64,000 bases of DNA, taken from the NCBI RefSeq assembly GCF_000092025.1, contig NC_003062.2, positions 618,001 through 682,000 on the forward strand, given 5' to 3'. Origin of the DNA: Agrobacterium fabrum str. C58 (GTDB lineage: Bacteria > Pseudomonadota > Alphaproteobacteria > Rhizobiales > Rhizobiaceae). The notes under the pieces are model-generated. The model was not told the origin of the DNA. It saw nothing but the letters and a program-made list of their open reading frames with translations, and made no database searches. Below are positions 1 through 9,262 of this stretch, one piece after another. Each line of letters begins with the position of its first letter. Position 1 is the stretch's first letter. Both the position numbers and the translations under genes were made by a program.

Positions 1-19
1 GGCAGTGCTCTTCAGAAAG

Positions 20-697
20 CTAGCGCCGGGCATGAAGCGTATAGCCCGTGTTTTTGACGGTATGCAGAAGTGGCTGATCAAACGGTTTGTCGATTTTCGC
101 CCTCAGCCGGCTGATGTGCGTTTCCACGACGGAGCTCTGCGGATCGAAATTGAAGTTCCAGATTTTCTCGAGAAACATCGTTTTCGTCAGGATTCGACCT
201 TCGTTACGCATGAGCAGTTCCAGAAGCGAGAACTCGCGTGGCAGCAGATCAATCCGCTGTCCTCCGCGCGATGTTGTTCTGGTGACAAGGTTCATTTCGA
301 GGTCGCCGACACGCAGGCGCGTCTTCTCCGTGGTGATGGGCGGTCGACGGACGAGAGCATTGATTCTCGCCGTCAGTTCAGAAAAAGCGAAGGGCTTTAC
401 CAGATAGTCGTCACCGCCGGCTTCCAGCCCTTCGACACGGTCATCCACACCGCTCATCGCTGTCAGAAAAAGGATGGGTATGCGTATCGAGGCCGCGCGC
501 AGGCTCTTGACCAGATTAAGGCCGTCGAGTCCGGGGATCATGCGGTCCACGATGGCGACGTCGTATCCTCCGTCGAGGCCGGCAGCCAGCGCCTCACGCC
601 CGTCCTTTACCCAGTCAACTATGTGGCCGGCGGAGGCAAGTCCCTTTGTAACATAGTTCCCGGTTGTATTATCGTCTTCTACAAGAAGTATTTTCAT
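20..697 (-). CDS. OmpR-family two-component response regulator
   Basis: A 225-residue DNA-binding response regulator. The N-terminal receiver domain (about 1-115) begins MKILLVEDDN, has the probable phospho-acceptor Asp in IVDRMIPG near residue 51 and the conserved Lys in DDYLVKPF near residue 103. The C-terminal half is a winged-helix Trans_reg_C domain ending in ETHISRLRAKI and a TVKNTGYTL wing. The length is normal for the family. The ATG at 697 is the natural start, and the stop lies just inside the window, so a partner histidine kinase could follow to the left but cannot be seen. It is not ChvI, whose sequence differs at the N-terminus. The target genes are unknown. Confidence 0.93.
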   Translation of the reverse strand: MKILLVEDDNTTGNYVTKGLASAGHIVDWVKDGREALAAGLDGGYDVAIVDRMIPGLDGLNLVKSLRAASIRIPILFLTAMSGVDDRVEGLEAGGDDYLVKPFAFSELTARINALVRRPPITTEKTRLRVGDLEMNLVTRTTSRGGQRIDLLPREFSLLELLMRNEGRILTKTMFLEKIWNFNFDPQSSVVETHISRLRAKIDKPFDQPLLHTVKNTGYTLHARR

Positions 698-895
698 GGG
701 CGATGACGTTGTCTTAAATACAGTTCTTAAAGATCACACCGCTTCTGCTCACGCCGCAAATCGGGCTTTCTTGCGGCAGTTAAGGCATTGGCGGGTTTAC
801 AAATTTGTATAGTCGGCGACAGGCGGCTGAAAAACCGGCGTTTTACTTTCACCGTGCTGCAAGTCGCAGTGTTACCTGTTACGAGGATCAAGACA

Positions 896-1165
896 ATGAT
901 CAAAAATATCGCCATCGCCGCCTTCGCCCTAGTCGCCGCAACCTCGGTCGCTTCTGCAAACGGCCTTCTCAGCGACTCTGCTCCGCCCGTCGCCAAAATC
1001 ACCGAAAACCACGGCAAGCCGGGCGATACCGCGGTCTCCGTCTCCAACCCGGAGGTGACCTACCGTGTCCTGAAAAACGGCATGGTCGAACGCACGAACA
1101 GCCGTTTCGACACGACGACGTACGTCGACCCGACGGCCGTGCTTCGCGATAGAAATCGCCGTTAA
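896..1165 (+). CDS. small secreted hypothetical protein
   Basis: An 89-residue protein with an N-terminal signal peptide (MIKNIAIAAFALVAATSVASA, probable cleavage after ASA). The mature part is about 68 residues with no domain I recognise; it contains NPEVTYRVLKNGMVERTNSRF and ends in a basic RDRNRR tail. The ATG at 896 is preferred over the upstream frame opening at 788 because it begins directly with the signal peptide. It stands alone, divergent from the response regulator, with about 200 bases between them that must hold both promoters. It is probably a periplasmic or secreted protein; function unknown. Confidence 0.72.
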   Translation: MIKNIAIAAFALVAATSVASANGLLSDSAPPVAKITENHGKPGDTAVSVSNPEVTYRVLKNGMVERTNSRFDTTTYVDPTAVLRDRNRR

Positions 1166-1256
1166 CCGCCGTGACGATGTCAAGCTCGGCGGTCAGCGAC
1201 CGCCGAGCTTATGAGTGCGCAGAAGAGTGGGTCATCCCATGCGGCAAGGCGACTAT

Positions 1257-1826
1257 TCAGCTTTTGCCGCGCTTCAGATGCTCATCGAGCCGCGGCATGA
1301 TTTCCACGAAGTTGCAGGGCAGGTGGCGATAGTCGAGCTGGGCCTTGAGGATACCATCCCAGGCATCCTTGCAGGCGCCGGGAGAGCCGGGCAGCACGAA
1401 GATGAAGGTGGCATTGGCCACTCCGCCGGTCGCGCGTGACTGGATGGTGGCGGTGCCGATCTTGTCATAGGAAATGCGATGGAAAAGCGCGGAAAACCCG
1501 TCCATGCGCTTTTCGAACAGCGGCTCCAGCGCCTCGGGTGTCACGTCGCGGCCGGTAAAGCCGGTGCCGCCGGTGGTGATGACAACATCCACGCCTTCAG
1601 ACAGCGTCCATTCGCGCACCGTCTCTGCGATCGCCGCCTTGTCGTCCGGCACGATGGCGCGGGCGGCGAGCCTGTGGCCTGCTTCTTCCAGCCTTGCGAC
1701 GAGCGTGTCGCCGGACTTGTCGTTCTCCAGCGTGCGGCTGTCCGAAACGGTCAGAACCGCAATGCCAAGGGGAATGAAGGGTCTATCGCCTGCTATGGCC
1801 TTATCCTCGAAATATCCGGCCCTCAA
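1257..1826 (-). CDS. moaB: MoaB/MogA-type molybdenum cofactor protein
   Basis: Molybdopterin-binding fold protein of the MoaB/MogA family, which adenylates molybdopterin during molybdenum cofactor synthesis. Visible are the start of the fold (GIAVLTVSDSRTLENDKSGD), the TTGGTGFTGRDVTPEA loop that binds the pterin phosphate, and a PGSPGACKDAW motif near the C-terminus. The frame opens with TTG at 1826, which overlaps the TGA stop of ispE (TTGA), so translational coupling is likely. No ATG or GTG competes near this position, so the exact start is uncertain by a few residues. MoaB versus MogA cannot be decided from sequence alone. Confidence 0.88.
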   Translation of the reverse strand: MRAGYFEDKAIAGDRPFIPLGIAVLTVSDSRTLENDKSGDTLVARLEEAGHRLAARAIVPDDKAAIAETVREWTLSEGVDVVITTGGTGFTGRDVTPEALEPLFEKRMDGFSALFHRISYDKIGTATIQSRATGGVANATFIFVLPGSPGACKDAWDGILKAQLDYRHLPCNFVEIMPRLDEHLKRGKS

Positions 1827-2722
1827 ATGGTCCGCGTTGCGTGAAAATACCAGCCGGGACGTTTTTTCCTAAGTGATGTTTCCGCGTTTTTGGCGGCATC
1901 GAAGGAATGAAAAATCCCGAAACAGGTTGCCCCGGAACCGGACATGCGGACAAGGGTGGCCCCTTCCTCAGACAGCAACCCGGTTATCTCCCCGATTTCA
2001 GGCAGCAGCGCCTGAGCCGGCGGCTGCAGATCGTTGCGGCTTTGGGCGAGAAAATCCATCCAGCCAGTTGTCGCCCAGCCAATCGTCGAAGGTGTGGGCA
2101 GGTGCGGATTGACCTTGTTCTGCAATCGCCGGAAAATCTCCGGTGTTGAGACAGCCTTCAGCGGATTGGCCAGAACCATGGAGAGTTCCGGCAGGTCGGT
2201 GAGGGCTTCGATGTCCTCACCGATGCCGCGCGCAATCAGCGGCCGGCTTGCAAGGCACATCGGTACATCCGCGCCCAGTTTCAGTGCGAGAGACTTAAGC
2301 TTTTCCGGTGCAATCGCGGCATCCCAGTGCCGCAGAAGCCCCCGCAGCGTTGCAGCGGCATCCGCCGAGCCGCCACCGATGCCCGAAGCAACCGGCAGGT
2401 TCTTTTCCAAGTGAATGTCGACCGGGCGGGCGGGCTGGCCTGTCGACGCAAGAGCATCGCGCAAGATGTCTCGGGCGCGGGTGACGAGGTTATCGCCGCT
2501 ATCGCCGGCACTTAGAAGATCGCCGAAGGGGCCGGAAATGGAAAAACTGTCGGTGGCGGCGTCGCGAATGCGGATCATGTCGCCGGCTGCGGTGAATGTC
2601 ACCAGCGTTTCAAGCAGATGGTAGCCATCCGCCCGCTGACCGGTGACATGCAGCGCCAGATTGATCTTGGCCGGGGCCGCCTCGACTGTTTCGGTGGCCC
2701 CGGAAACCTCATGCAGGCGCAT
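1823..2722 (-). CDS. ispE: 4-diphosphocytidyl-2-C-methyl-D-erythritol kinase
   Basis: GHMP-family kinase that phosphorylates 4-diphosphocytidyl-2-C-methylerythritol in the non-mevalonate (MEP) isoprenoid pathway. The 299 residues include the substrate-side motif PAKINLALHVTGQRADGYH, the ATP-binding glycine loop PVASGIGGGSADAAAT near residue 100, and the C-terminal GHMP motif RMSGSGATCFGIF. The length is normal for the family. It sits six bases after the stop of the TPR gene on the same strand and overlaps moaB by four bases, so the three genes may share a transcript. The prenyl synthase further upstream uses products of this pathway. Confidence 0.95.
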   Translation of the reverse strand: MRLHEVSGATETVEAAPAKINLALHVTGQRADGYHLLETLVTFTAAGDMIRIRDAATDSFSISGPFGDLLSAGDSGDNLVTRARDILRDALASTGQPARPVDIHLEKNLPVASGIGGGSADAAATLRGLLRHWDAAIAPEKLKSLALKLGADVPMCLASRPLIARGIGEDIEALTDLPELSMVLANPLKAVSTPEIFRRLQNKVNPHLPTPSTIGWATTGWMDFLAQSRNDLQPPAQALLPEIGEITGLLSEEGATLVRMSGSGATCFGIFHSFDAAKNAETSLRKKRPGWYFHATRTI

Positions 2723-2728
2723 GCCGCG

Positions 2729-4573
2729 TCAGGATTTCTTGTCCGGCGTAGGTGTCGCCGGTGCCGGAGGGGCCGGCGGTTGCGGCGCCACGTCCTTCTT
2801 GGCGGTGTTTTCAGCGTCCTTTTCGACAGGCGGCAGGCCGTTGGCGATTTTTTCCTTCACCTTGGCCTTGTCCACATCGTCATTGTCGCCGATGAGCGCG
2901 CGGTTCCACTGATAAACCGCCTCGATCTTGCGGCCCACGCGCCAATAGGCATCGCCCAGATGGTCGTTGATGGTGGGATCGCCAGCCTTGAGCTCGATGG
3001 CGCGCTCCAGTTCCGTCACGGATTGATCGAAGTCGCCGAGGCGATAATGCGCCCAGCCGAGCGAATCGACGATATAGCCGTCATTCGGGCGAAGCTCGAC
3101 GGCGCGGCTGATCATCTTCATGCCTTCATCGAGATTGATGCCCTTGTCCACCCAGGAATAACCCAGATAGTTCAGAACCTGCGGCTGCTCGGGGTTCAGT
3201 TCCAGCGCCCGCTTGAAATTTGGCTCAGCCTTGTCCCATTGCTTCAGCCGCTCATAGGCAATGCCGCGCTGGAAGAAGACGGACCAGTCGGACTTCTGCG
3301 GCACCGCGCCGATGACTTCAACCGCCTTGTCGTAGTTCTCGGCCATCGCCTTGTAGTCCTTGGCGTCGGAAAGCACGCTGCCATAGGCGAGATAGGAACG
3401 GATGTCCTTCGGGTCGGATTCGAGCAGCGACAGAAGATGCTTGCGCGACTCTTCCACCTTGCCGGTCTGCGCGAGCGTCAGTCCGAGCTGCAGCTCGGAG
3501 ATGCGGTGCATCGGCGAATCCTTCGGCACTTCGCGATAGAAGGTGATGGCGCGCTCAGGCTGTTTCATCGCTTCGGCAAGGCCGCCGAGAAGAATGAGCG
3601 TGTCCGGGCTCTTCGGGTCAAGGGCACGCGAGGTTTGCAGATAAAGGGTCACGATCTCTTCGGCGCCTTCGCGGTTCAACGCGCCGGCAATCGAGAACAT
3701 AACGCTGGCCGCACCTTCCACGGCATTGGTGATCTGCTGCTCCGGCTTTTCACCCTTTTCTATCGCTTCACGAAGCGCTTTCAGCGGCGCGTAATTCGGT
3801 GCGAAAGTATCACCGACGGCGATCGCATCCAGCGCCTTCTGCTTGTTACCGGCGGAAGCTTCCAGCCGCGCAAGCGCCATGACCGCGCGCATATAGGTAT
3901 CGGAGGCCGTGGCCCCGCCTTCACGGTCCGTCACGGCTTCGTTCAGGCTCTTGCGCGCGGCTTCGGTATTGCCGGACACCAGGGCGATGGCCGCGGCATT
4001 GTATTTCTGGAAGATCGAAATCCAGCCGGGACCCTTCATATTATTGACGAGCGCCAGCGCTTCCTTCGGCTTGCCGGAACCGGCACGCGCCCAGGCGGTC
4101 AAAAGCGTGTTGACCATGCGGTCGAGATCGTTCGGACCGGTGTATTTCAGGATCTTCTCGGCCTTGGTGAATTCCTTGTCCTTGATGGCGTCGAGACCGC
4201 GCACGATGGTCGTGACGCGCTCCACCGACGTATCGTCCTTCATGGAATCGGCAATTTTCGCGCCGGCCTCGAAGTTGCCGCTCAGAAGTTCGGCAATCAT
4301 CAGCCGCTGGCGGATTTCCGAATTGGCCGGATCATATTCCAGCGCCTTCTTGTAGAGCGAAATCGCAGTCGGATAATCCTGATCGACATCGGCGTTGCGC
4401 CCGGCGAGGAAAGCGCCGGAGAAGGTGTTGACCTTGCCGGGATCGAAGGTAACGGCTTTATCTTCCGGTTTCGCCTTTGTCTCCGCAAAGCCGGGGCTTG
4501 CACCCGCGCCGATTGCGAGAGCGGCGGCAAGAGCCGCGCTGCAGAGAAGACGAAGTGCTGGTTTACGCCGCAT
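2729..4573 (-). CDS. exported TPR-repeat protein
   Basis: A 614-residue protein with a signal peptide (MRRKPALRLLCSAALAAALAIGAGASPGFA) followed by many tetratricopeptide repeats. Typical TPR lines are AISLYKKALEYDPANSEIRQ near the N-terminus and FKRALELNPEQPQVLNYLGY, SRAVELRPNDGYIVDSLGWA and ERAIELKAGDPTINDHLGDA near the C-terminus. The last about 40 residues are a low-complexity Pro/Ala/Lys tail. The ATG at 4573 is chosen because it starts the signal peptide; the frame is open further upstream to 4708. It lies directly upstream of ispE. It is probably a periplasmic or lipid-anchored scaffold; its partner is not evident. Confidence 0.88.
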   Translation of the reverse strand: MRRKPALRLLCSAALAAALAIGAGASPGFAETKAKPEDKAVTFDPGKVNTFSGAFLAGRNADVDQDYPTAISLYKKALEYDPANSEIRQRLMIAELLSGNFEAGAKIADSMKDDTSVERVTTIVRGLDAIKDKEFTKAEKILKYTGPNDLDRMVNTLLTAWARAGSGKPKEALALVNNMKGPGWISIFQKYNAAAIALVSGNTEAARKSLNEAVTDREGGATASDTYMRAVMALARLEASAGNKQKALDAIAVGDTFAPNYAPLKALREAIEKGEKPEQQITNAVEGAASVMFSIAGALNREGAEEIVTLYLQTSRALDPKSPDTLILLGGLAEAMKQPERAITFYREVPKDSPMHRISELQLGLTLAQTGKVEESRKHLLSLLESDPKDIRSYLAYGSVLSDAKDYKAMAENYDKAVEVIGAVPQKSDWSVFFQRGIAYERLKQWDKAEPNFKRALELNPEQPQVLNYLGYSWVDKGINLDEGMKMISRAVELRPNDGYIVDSLGWAHYRLGDFDQSVTELERAIELKAGDPTINDHLGDAYWRVGRKIEAVYQWNRALIGDNDDVDKAKVKEKIANGLPPVEKDAENTAKKDVAPQPPAPPAPATPTPDKKS

Positions 4574-4764
4574 GAGGGAACCTTTGCCTTTGTGCGAATG
4601 CACGGAAAAATCAGTTTCCATTGTTTGGTCACGATAGAATGGCTTTTTTGAAGCAACCCCGCAAGAAATTATGGCCCGTGCCACAATCACGCCTTGCGGA
4701 GAAACCATCCCGGAACGTCGGGCGGATGGGCCTGTCCATCCGCCTTATGCCTAGGGCTTGAGCG

Positions 4765-5781
4765 TCAGTTGAGACGCTCGATGCAGAAGTCGATGACCTC
4801 GAGAAGTGCATTTTTCCATGGGCTCTGCGGCAACGGCGCAAGCGCGTCACGGGCAATCGTGCCGTAATGTGTGGCGCGACCGATCGTGTCGCCCAAGCCG
4901 TTATACTTGGTGATCAGACCAAGAGCCTTTTCCAGGTTCTCGTCGCTGCTTTCGCCCTTTTCGATGGCGTTGCGCCAGAAGGCGCGCTCATCCTGCGTGC
5001 CGCGGCGATAAGACAGGATGACCGGCAGCGTGATCTTGCCCTCGCGGAAATCGTCACCGGTGTTCTTGCCGAGATCGGCGGACTTGCCGCCATAGTCCAG
5101 CACGTCGTCGACCAGCTGGAAAGCGAGGCCGAGATTCATGCCATAGGATTTCAGCGCGCTGCGGCTCGCCTTGTCCGTCTTGGCGACAATGGGGCCGACT
5201 TCGGCCGCGGCGGCAAAGAGGGCGGCCGTCTTGGCGCGAATCACCTGCAGGTAATCGTCCTCGGTCGTTTCCATGTTCTTGGCGACCGAAAGCTGCAGCA
5301 CCTCGCCCTCGGCGATGACGGAAGCGGCGGTGGAGAGCACATCCAGCGCATCCAGCGAACCGACATCCACCATCATGCGGAAAGCCTGGCCGAGCAGGAA
5401 GTCGCCGACGAGAACGCTCGCCTGGTTGCCCCAGATGGTGCGGGCGGTGGATTTGCCGCGACGCAGATCGCTTTCATCCACCACATCGTCGTGCAGAAGC
5501 GTCGCCGTATGCATGAACTCCACGCTGGTGGCGAGCTTGATGTGGTTATCTCCCTCATAACCGAACATCGAGGCCGAGGCGAGCGTCAGCATCGGCCGCA
5601 GGCGTTTGCCGCCGGAGGAGATAAGATGGTTGGCCACCTCGGGTATCATCTGGACATCGGAACCGGCCCTGGAAAGGATGAGCTGGTTCACCCGTTCCAT
5701 GTCGGGACGGGTCAGGTCGACAAGCGGCTTGACGGATGCGAGTTTGTTTTTGCTTTCTTCAAGCGGTATGACGACGCCCAA
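4765..5781 (-). CDS. ispB: octaprenyl/decaprenyl diphosphate synthase
   Basis: Trans-polyprenyl diphosphate synthase that makes the ubiquinone side chain from isopentenyl diphosphate. The first aspartate-rich motif is LLHDDVVDESDLRRG and the second is QLVDDVLDYGG; GGKRLRPML is the conserved substrate loop. The TTG at 5781 is chosen because GGAG lies nine bases upstream and it gives 338 residues, the usual family length; the frame remains open to 5841 upstream. It is divergent from the DUF2007 gene at 5892. It works in the same pathway as ubiA at 25.8 kb. The chain length of the product cannot be read from sequence with certainty. Confidence 0.92.
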   Translation of the reverse strand: MGVVIPLEESKNKLASVKPLVDLTRPDMERVNQLILSRAGSDVQMIPEVANHLISSGGKRLRPMLTLASASMFGYEGDNHIKLATSVEFMHTATLLHDDVVDESDLRRGKSTARTIWGNQASVLVGDFLLGQAFRMMVDVGSLDALDVLSTAASVIAEGEVLQLSVAKNMETTEDDYLQVIRAKTAALFAAAAEVGPIVAKTDKASRSALKSYGMNLGLAFQLVDDVLDYGGKSADLGKNTGDDFREGKITLPVILSYRRGTQDERAFWRNAIEKGESSDENLEKALGLITKYNGLGDTIGRATHYGTIARDALAPLPQSPWKNALLEVIDFCIERLN

Positions 5782-5891
5782 GGGACAGGACTCCAATTCG
5801 AATTTGAACTCGACAATAAAAACTGATGCCTTGTGCGGCAAGGGGCGAATTGCCGCTAGCCATTCAAAAAGATGGGAATTTAGGTCTATCC

Positions 5892-6122
5892 ATGCGTGAA
5901 CTGATCCGTACCAACGATGCCGTGCTTCTTTCCTTCGCTGAAAGCCTGATGAAGGACGCCGGCATCCATTGCCTCATAGCTGATCAGGCGATGAGCATTC
6001 TGGAGGGATCGCTCGGCCTTTTGCCGCGACGGTTCCTGGTGGAAGAAGATCGCGCCGGTGAGGCCCGCCGCATTCTCGTCGATGCCGGGCTGGGGGACGA
6101 GTTGCGCAACGAAGAGGCTTGA
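5892..6122 (+). CDS. DUF2007-family small protein
   Basis: A 76-residue protein beginning MRELIRTNDAVLLSFAESLMKDAGI, the pattern of the DUF2007 family (sometimes named putative signal transducing protein, related to the PII fold in shape). The family has no established function. The ATG at 5892 is preferred over the frame opening at 5826 because the upstream residues are not family-like. The stop is six bases before the GTG of the methyltransferase gene, which suggests a two-gene operon. No membrane segment or signal peptide is present. Confidence 0.82.
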   Translation: MRELIRTNDAVLLSFAESLMKDAGIHCLIADQAMSILEGSLGLLPRRFLVEEDRAGEARRILVDAGLGDELRNEEA

Positions 6123-6128
6123 GCGGCG

Positions 6129-6929
6129 GTGGGCGACGGTATTTCCGAAACGATCGACGCCTTTCACCGGGGTCGGTTTCACATCATCCAGCCGAAGGGC
6201 AGGGGGCACCGGGCGGGCATGGACGCCATGCTTCTGGCGTCGTTGGTGGCGGATGACCGCGCCTGCCGGATCGCCGATCTCGGCGCTGGTGCCGGTGCCG
6301 CCGGCATGGCGGTGGCGGCGCGGCTCGAAAAGGCCGAGGTGACACTCTATGAGCGCTCCCAGGAAATGGCGGAATTTGCCCGCCGCAGTCTCGAATTGCC
6401 TGACAATGCCGCTTTTTCGGCCCGCATCGAGGTTCTCGAAGCCGATGTGACGCTGCGGGCGAAAGCCCGTGTCGAAGCCGGATTGCCCGATGAGCATTTC
6501 CATCACGTCATCATGAACCCGCCCTATAATGACGCGGGCGACCGCCGCACGCCGGATGCCCTGAAGGCCGAGGCGCACGCCATGACGGAGGGCCTGTTCG
6601 AGGACTGGATCAGGACCGCGAGCGCGATCATGGTTTCAGGCGGACAGCTTTCCCTGATTTCACGGCCGCAATCGGTGGCGGAGATAATCGCCGCCTGCGG
6701 CAGTCGGTTTGGCGGCCTCGAGATCACTCTCATCCATCCCCGCCCCGGCGAGGATGCGGTGCGCATGCTTGTCACGGCCATCAAGGGATCGCGCGCACGG
6801 CTCACTTTCCGCGCGCCGCTCATCATGCACGAGACCGGCAGCCATGCCTTCACGCCCTTCGTGGATGACCTCAATAATGGCCGCGCCGCCTATGCGCGCA
6901 ATGTAAGGGCGATCCGGACGGCGTCATAA
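6129..6929 (+). CDS. TrmN6-like N6-adenine methyltransferase
   Basis: Class I SAM-dependent methyltransferase of 266 residues. Motif I is ADLGAGAGAAGMAVAARL and the catalytic N-(D/P)-P-P-Y motif is NPPYND, typical of enzymes that methylate exocyclic adenine nitrogen. Overall order and length resemble tRNA1(Val) adenine-37 N6-methyltransferase (TrmN6/YfiC), but the RNA target is inferred only from family resemblance. The start is a GTG at 6129, six bases after DUF2007. A short gap of about 90 bases separates it from the S49 peptidase on the same strand. Confidence 0.85.
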   Translation: MGDGISETIDAFHRGRFHIIQPKGRGHRAGMDAMLLASLVADDRACRIADLGAGAGAAGMAVAARLEKAEVTLYERSQEMAEFARRSLELPDNAAFSARIEVLEADVTLRAKARVEAGLPDEHFHHVIMNPPYNDAGDRRTPDALKAEAHAMTEGLFEDWIRTASAIMVSGGQLSLISRPQSVAEIIAACGSRFGGLEITLIHPRPGEDAVRMLVTAIKGSRARLTFRAPLIMHETGSHAFTPFVDDLNNGRAAYARNVRAIRTAS

Positions 6930-7020
6930 ATATCGTTGCAGCGCCATTCGCAAACCATTGCGTTTTGCCGGGCGATACATACATCCGTGACAACAAGATA
7001 ATTGACGCGAGGATTGATTG

Positions 7021-7887
7021 GTGGGTTTTCTGAAGCATCTGGTGCCGAAACGCTTTCGCAAAAAAGAGCTCGTCATACCCGTCGTGCGCATGCAGGGCGC
7101 GATCATGGCCGGCGGCAACCAGTTCCGCCCCGCCCTCAATCTCGCCTCCTACGCGCCGCTGCTTGAAAAGGCCTTCGCCGTCAAGGACGCCCCGGCGGTT
7201 GCCATCTCGCTGAATTCGCCAGGCGGCTCGCCGGTGCAGGCGCGGATGATCTATAATCGTATCCGCCAGCTTGCCGAGGAAAAGGACAAGAAGGTTCTGA
7301 TCTTCGTGGAAGACGTGGCTGCCTCCGGCGGCTACATGATTGCGCTTGCTGGCGATGAGATCATCGCCGACCCCACCTCCATCGTCGGTTCGATCGGCGT
7401 CGTATCCGGCGGCTTCGGTTTTCCGGAAATGCTGCGGAAGATCGGCGTGGAGCGCCGCGTCTATACCGCTGGCGAAAACAAGGTCATCCTCGATCCGTTC
7501 CAGCCGGAAAAGGAAGGCGATATCGATTACCTGAAGTCCTTGCAGGTCGAAATCCACAATGTCTTCATTGATATGGTCAAGATGCGCCGGGGCTCGAAGC
7601 TGAAGGGCGACGACGCACTCTTTTCCGGCCTGTTCTGGACCGGCATGCGTGGCCTCGACCTCGGCCTGATTGACGGGCTGGGCGACATGCGCGAGGTTTT
7701 GCGCCGCCGTTACGGGACAAAGGTCAAGCTTCAACTCATCAGCGGCGGGCGTTCGCTGTTCGGCAAAAAAGTGCCTGGCGTGAATATGGCGCTCGGCCTC
7801 AATGCTGAAAGGCTCGCGGCAGGCGCCGTCTCGGGTCTTGCGGAGGTTGCCGAAGAAAAGGCATTGTGGTCGCGTTTCGGTCTATGA
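7021..7887 (+). CDS. S49-family serine peptidase (SppA/SohB type)
   Basis: A 288-residue protease of the signal-peptide-peptidase A family. The motif VAASGGYMIALAGDEI contains the probable nucleophile Ser102, and Lys154 in GENKVILDPF lies 52 residues later, the same spacing as the Ser-Lys dyad known for the bacillary SppA. GSIGVV follows between them. There is no clear N-terminal membrane helix, unlike classic SppA, so it may be cytoplasmic or peripheral. The GTG at 7021 has GAGG eight bases upstream; a TTG at 7018 is possible. It is followed 20 bases later by a small membrane protein gene, probably cotranscribed. Confidence 0.88.
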   Translation: MGFLKHLVPKRFRKKELVIPVVRMQGAIMAGGNQFRPALNLASYAPLLEKAFAVKDAPAVAISLNSPGGSPVQARMIYNRIRQLAEEKDKKVLIFVEDVAASGGYMIALAGDEIIADPTSIVGSIGVVSGGFGFPEMLRKIGVERRVYTAGENKVILDPFQPEKEGDIDYLKSLQVEIHNVFIDMVKMRRGSKLKGDDALFSGLFWTGMRGLDLGLIDGLGDMREVLRRRYGTKVKLQLISGGRSLFGKKVPGVNMALGLNAERLAAGAVSGLAEVAEEKALWSRFGL

Positions 7888-7907
7888 TGTCGCAGGAATA
7901 AGGCCTT

Positions 7908-8102
7908 ATGGCGCAGCTCATTACAATTCTTCTTCTGCTGGTGGGGTCCATCATCCTCTATCGCCGCTTTGTTCGCGATGCGGAAAAGCTGTCGGCGAAA
8001 TCGAAACAGCGCGAAAAGGAACGCGAGACCGGCGCCATCGGCACGCTGATCAAGGACCCGGATACCGGCGAATACCGGGTGAAGCGCGAGGATGAGGCGT
8101 AA
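7908..8102 (+). CDS. small single-pass membrane protein
   Basis: A 64-residue protein with one N-terminal membrane helix (LITILLLLVGSIILYRRF) and a highly charged cytoplasmic tail rich in Lys, Glu and Arg, ending KDPDTGEYRVKREDEA. No domain is recognised. It starts 20 bases after the S49 peptidase and may anchor or assist that enzyme, which lacks its own obvious membrane segment; this is inference from position only. Confidence 0.72.
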   Translation: MAQLITILLLLVGSIILYRRFVRDAEKLSAKSKQREKERETGAIGTLIKDPDTGEYRVKREDEA

Positions 8103-8202
8103 GGCTGCGGCTTTACGCATAAAACCTTGACCCCCACGCCATGCCGTGGCACCAGTCCGCATCCGAAGTAAGTCACTGCTTACTTGTCCTCCTAACGCCG
8201 CG

Positions 8203-9165
8203 ATGACTGAAATGACCGATATTCCCGACCATATGAACCCGAAGCGTTCCTTTCAGGCACTGATCCTGACGCTGCACAATTACTGGGCCGACAAGGGCTG
8301 CGCGGTGCTGCAGCCCTACGATATGGAAGTGGGTGCGGGCACGTTTCATCCGGCCACGACGCTGCGCGCGCTGGGCCCCAAGCCGTGGAAGGCCGCCTAT
8401 GTGCAGCCGTCGCGTCGTCCTTCTGACGGTCGTTACGGGGAAAACCCCAACCGGTTGCAGCACTATTACCAGTATCAGGTCATTCTGAAGCCCAACCCGT
8501 CCAACCTGCAGGAACTCTATCTCGGCTCGCTGAAGGCGATCGGCCTCGATCCACTGCTGCATGATGTGCGCTTCGTTGAGGACGACTGGGAAAGCCCGAC
8601 ACTCGGCGCCTGGGGTCTTGGCTGGGAATGCTGGTGCGACGGCATGGAAGTGTCGCAATTCACCTATTTCCAGCAGGTCTGCGGCATCGAATGCTCGCCG
8701 GTCGCGGGCGAGCTGACCTATGGTCTGGAGCGTCTGGCCATGTATGTTCAGGGCGTCGACAATGTCTACGACTTGAACTTCAACGGTCGCGAGGGCGAAG
8801 AGAAGATTTCCTATGGCGACGTCTTCCTACAGGCCGAGCAGGAATATTCCCGTCACAACTTCGAATTTGCCGATACATCAATGCTGCATCGCCATTTCAT
8901 CGATGCGGAAAAGGAATGCCTGGCGCTTCTCGCTGCCGGCGCGCCTGGTGACAATGATAATCAGCGCCTGCACAAATGCGTGTTTCCGGCCTATGACCAG
9001 TGCATCAAGGCCAGCCACATTTTTAATCTTCTCAATGCTCGGGGCGTGATCTCGGTCACGGAGCGTGAGAGGTATATCGCGCGGGTACGTGACTTGGCGA
9101 AAGCCTGCGGCGAAGCCTTCCTGCTGACGGATGCCGGCGGGCTGAACTGGAACAGGGCCGCCTGA
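8203..9165 (+). CDS. glyQ: glycyl-tRNA synthetase alpha subunit
   Basis: Catalytic alpha subunit of the tetrameric bacterial glycyl-tRNA synthetase. It contains the hallmark region [35 protein letters not shown] (shown here as the family's N-terminus), the class II motif [19 protein letters not shown] and [11 protein letters not shown]. The start is ambiguous: ATG at 8203, 8212 or 8233 are all possible and none has a strong ribosome site; 8203 gives 320 residues, slightly longer than usual. A strong terminator follows at 9206. Its partner glyS is 4.6 kb downstream with four genes between. Confidence 0.94.
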   Translation: MTEMTDIPDHMNPKRSFQALILTLHNYWADKGCAVLQPYDMEVGAGTFHPATTLRALGPKPWKAAYVQPSRRPSDGRYGENPNRLQHYYQYQVILKPNPSNLQELYLGSLKAIGLDPLLHDVRFVEDDWESPTLGAWGLGWECWCDGMEVSQFTYFQQVCGIECSPVAGELTYGLERLAMYVQGVDNVYDLNFNGREGEEKISYGDVFLQAEQEYSRHNFEFADTSMLHRHFIDAEKECLALLAAGAPGDNDNQRLHKCVFPAYDQCIKASHIFNLLNARGVISVTERERYIARVRDLAKACGEAFLLTDAGGLNWNRAA

Positions 9166-9205
9166 TTTTCGAGGGCAGTTTCACGCCAAAGTTTCAATAA
9201 ATTTG

Positions 9206-9236
9206 AAAGGCCGTTCTTGACGGCCTTTTATTTTGT
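9206..9236 (+). terminator. Rho-independent terminator after glyQ
   Basis: Perfect 9-bp stem AAAGGCCGT / ACGGCCTTT with a 5-base loop, followed by a T-rich TATTTTG tract, 40 bases after the glyQ stop. It shows that glyQ is not simply cotranscribed with glyS. Confidence 0.85.
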
Positions 9237-9262
9237 GTTGATTGTTCCAGGGAAAAATCAGC

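Noticed and set aside
2618..4651. 677-codon frame on the plus strand opposite the TPR protein
   Set aside because: Antisense shadow in high-GC DNA; low complexity and no start or ribosome site of its own; the minus-strand TPR gene has a signal peptide and repeats.
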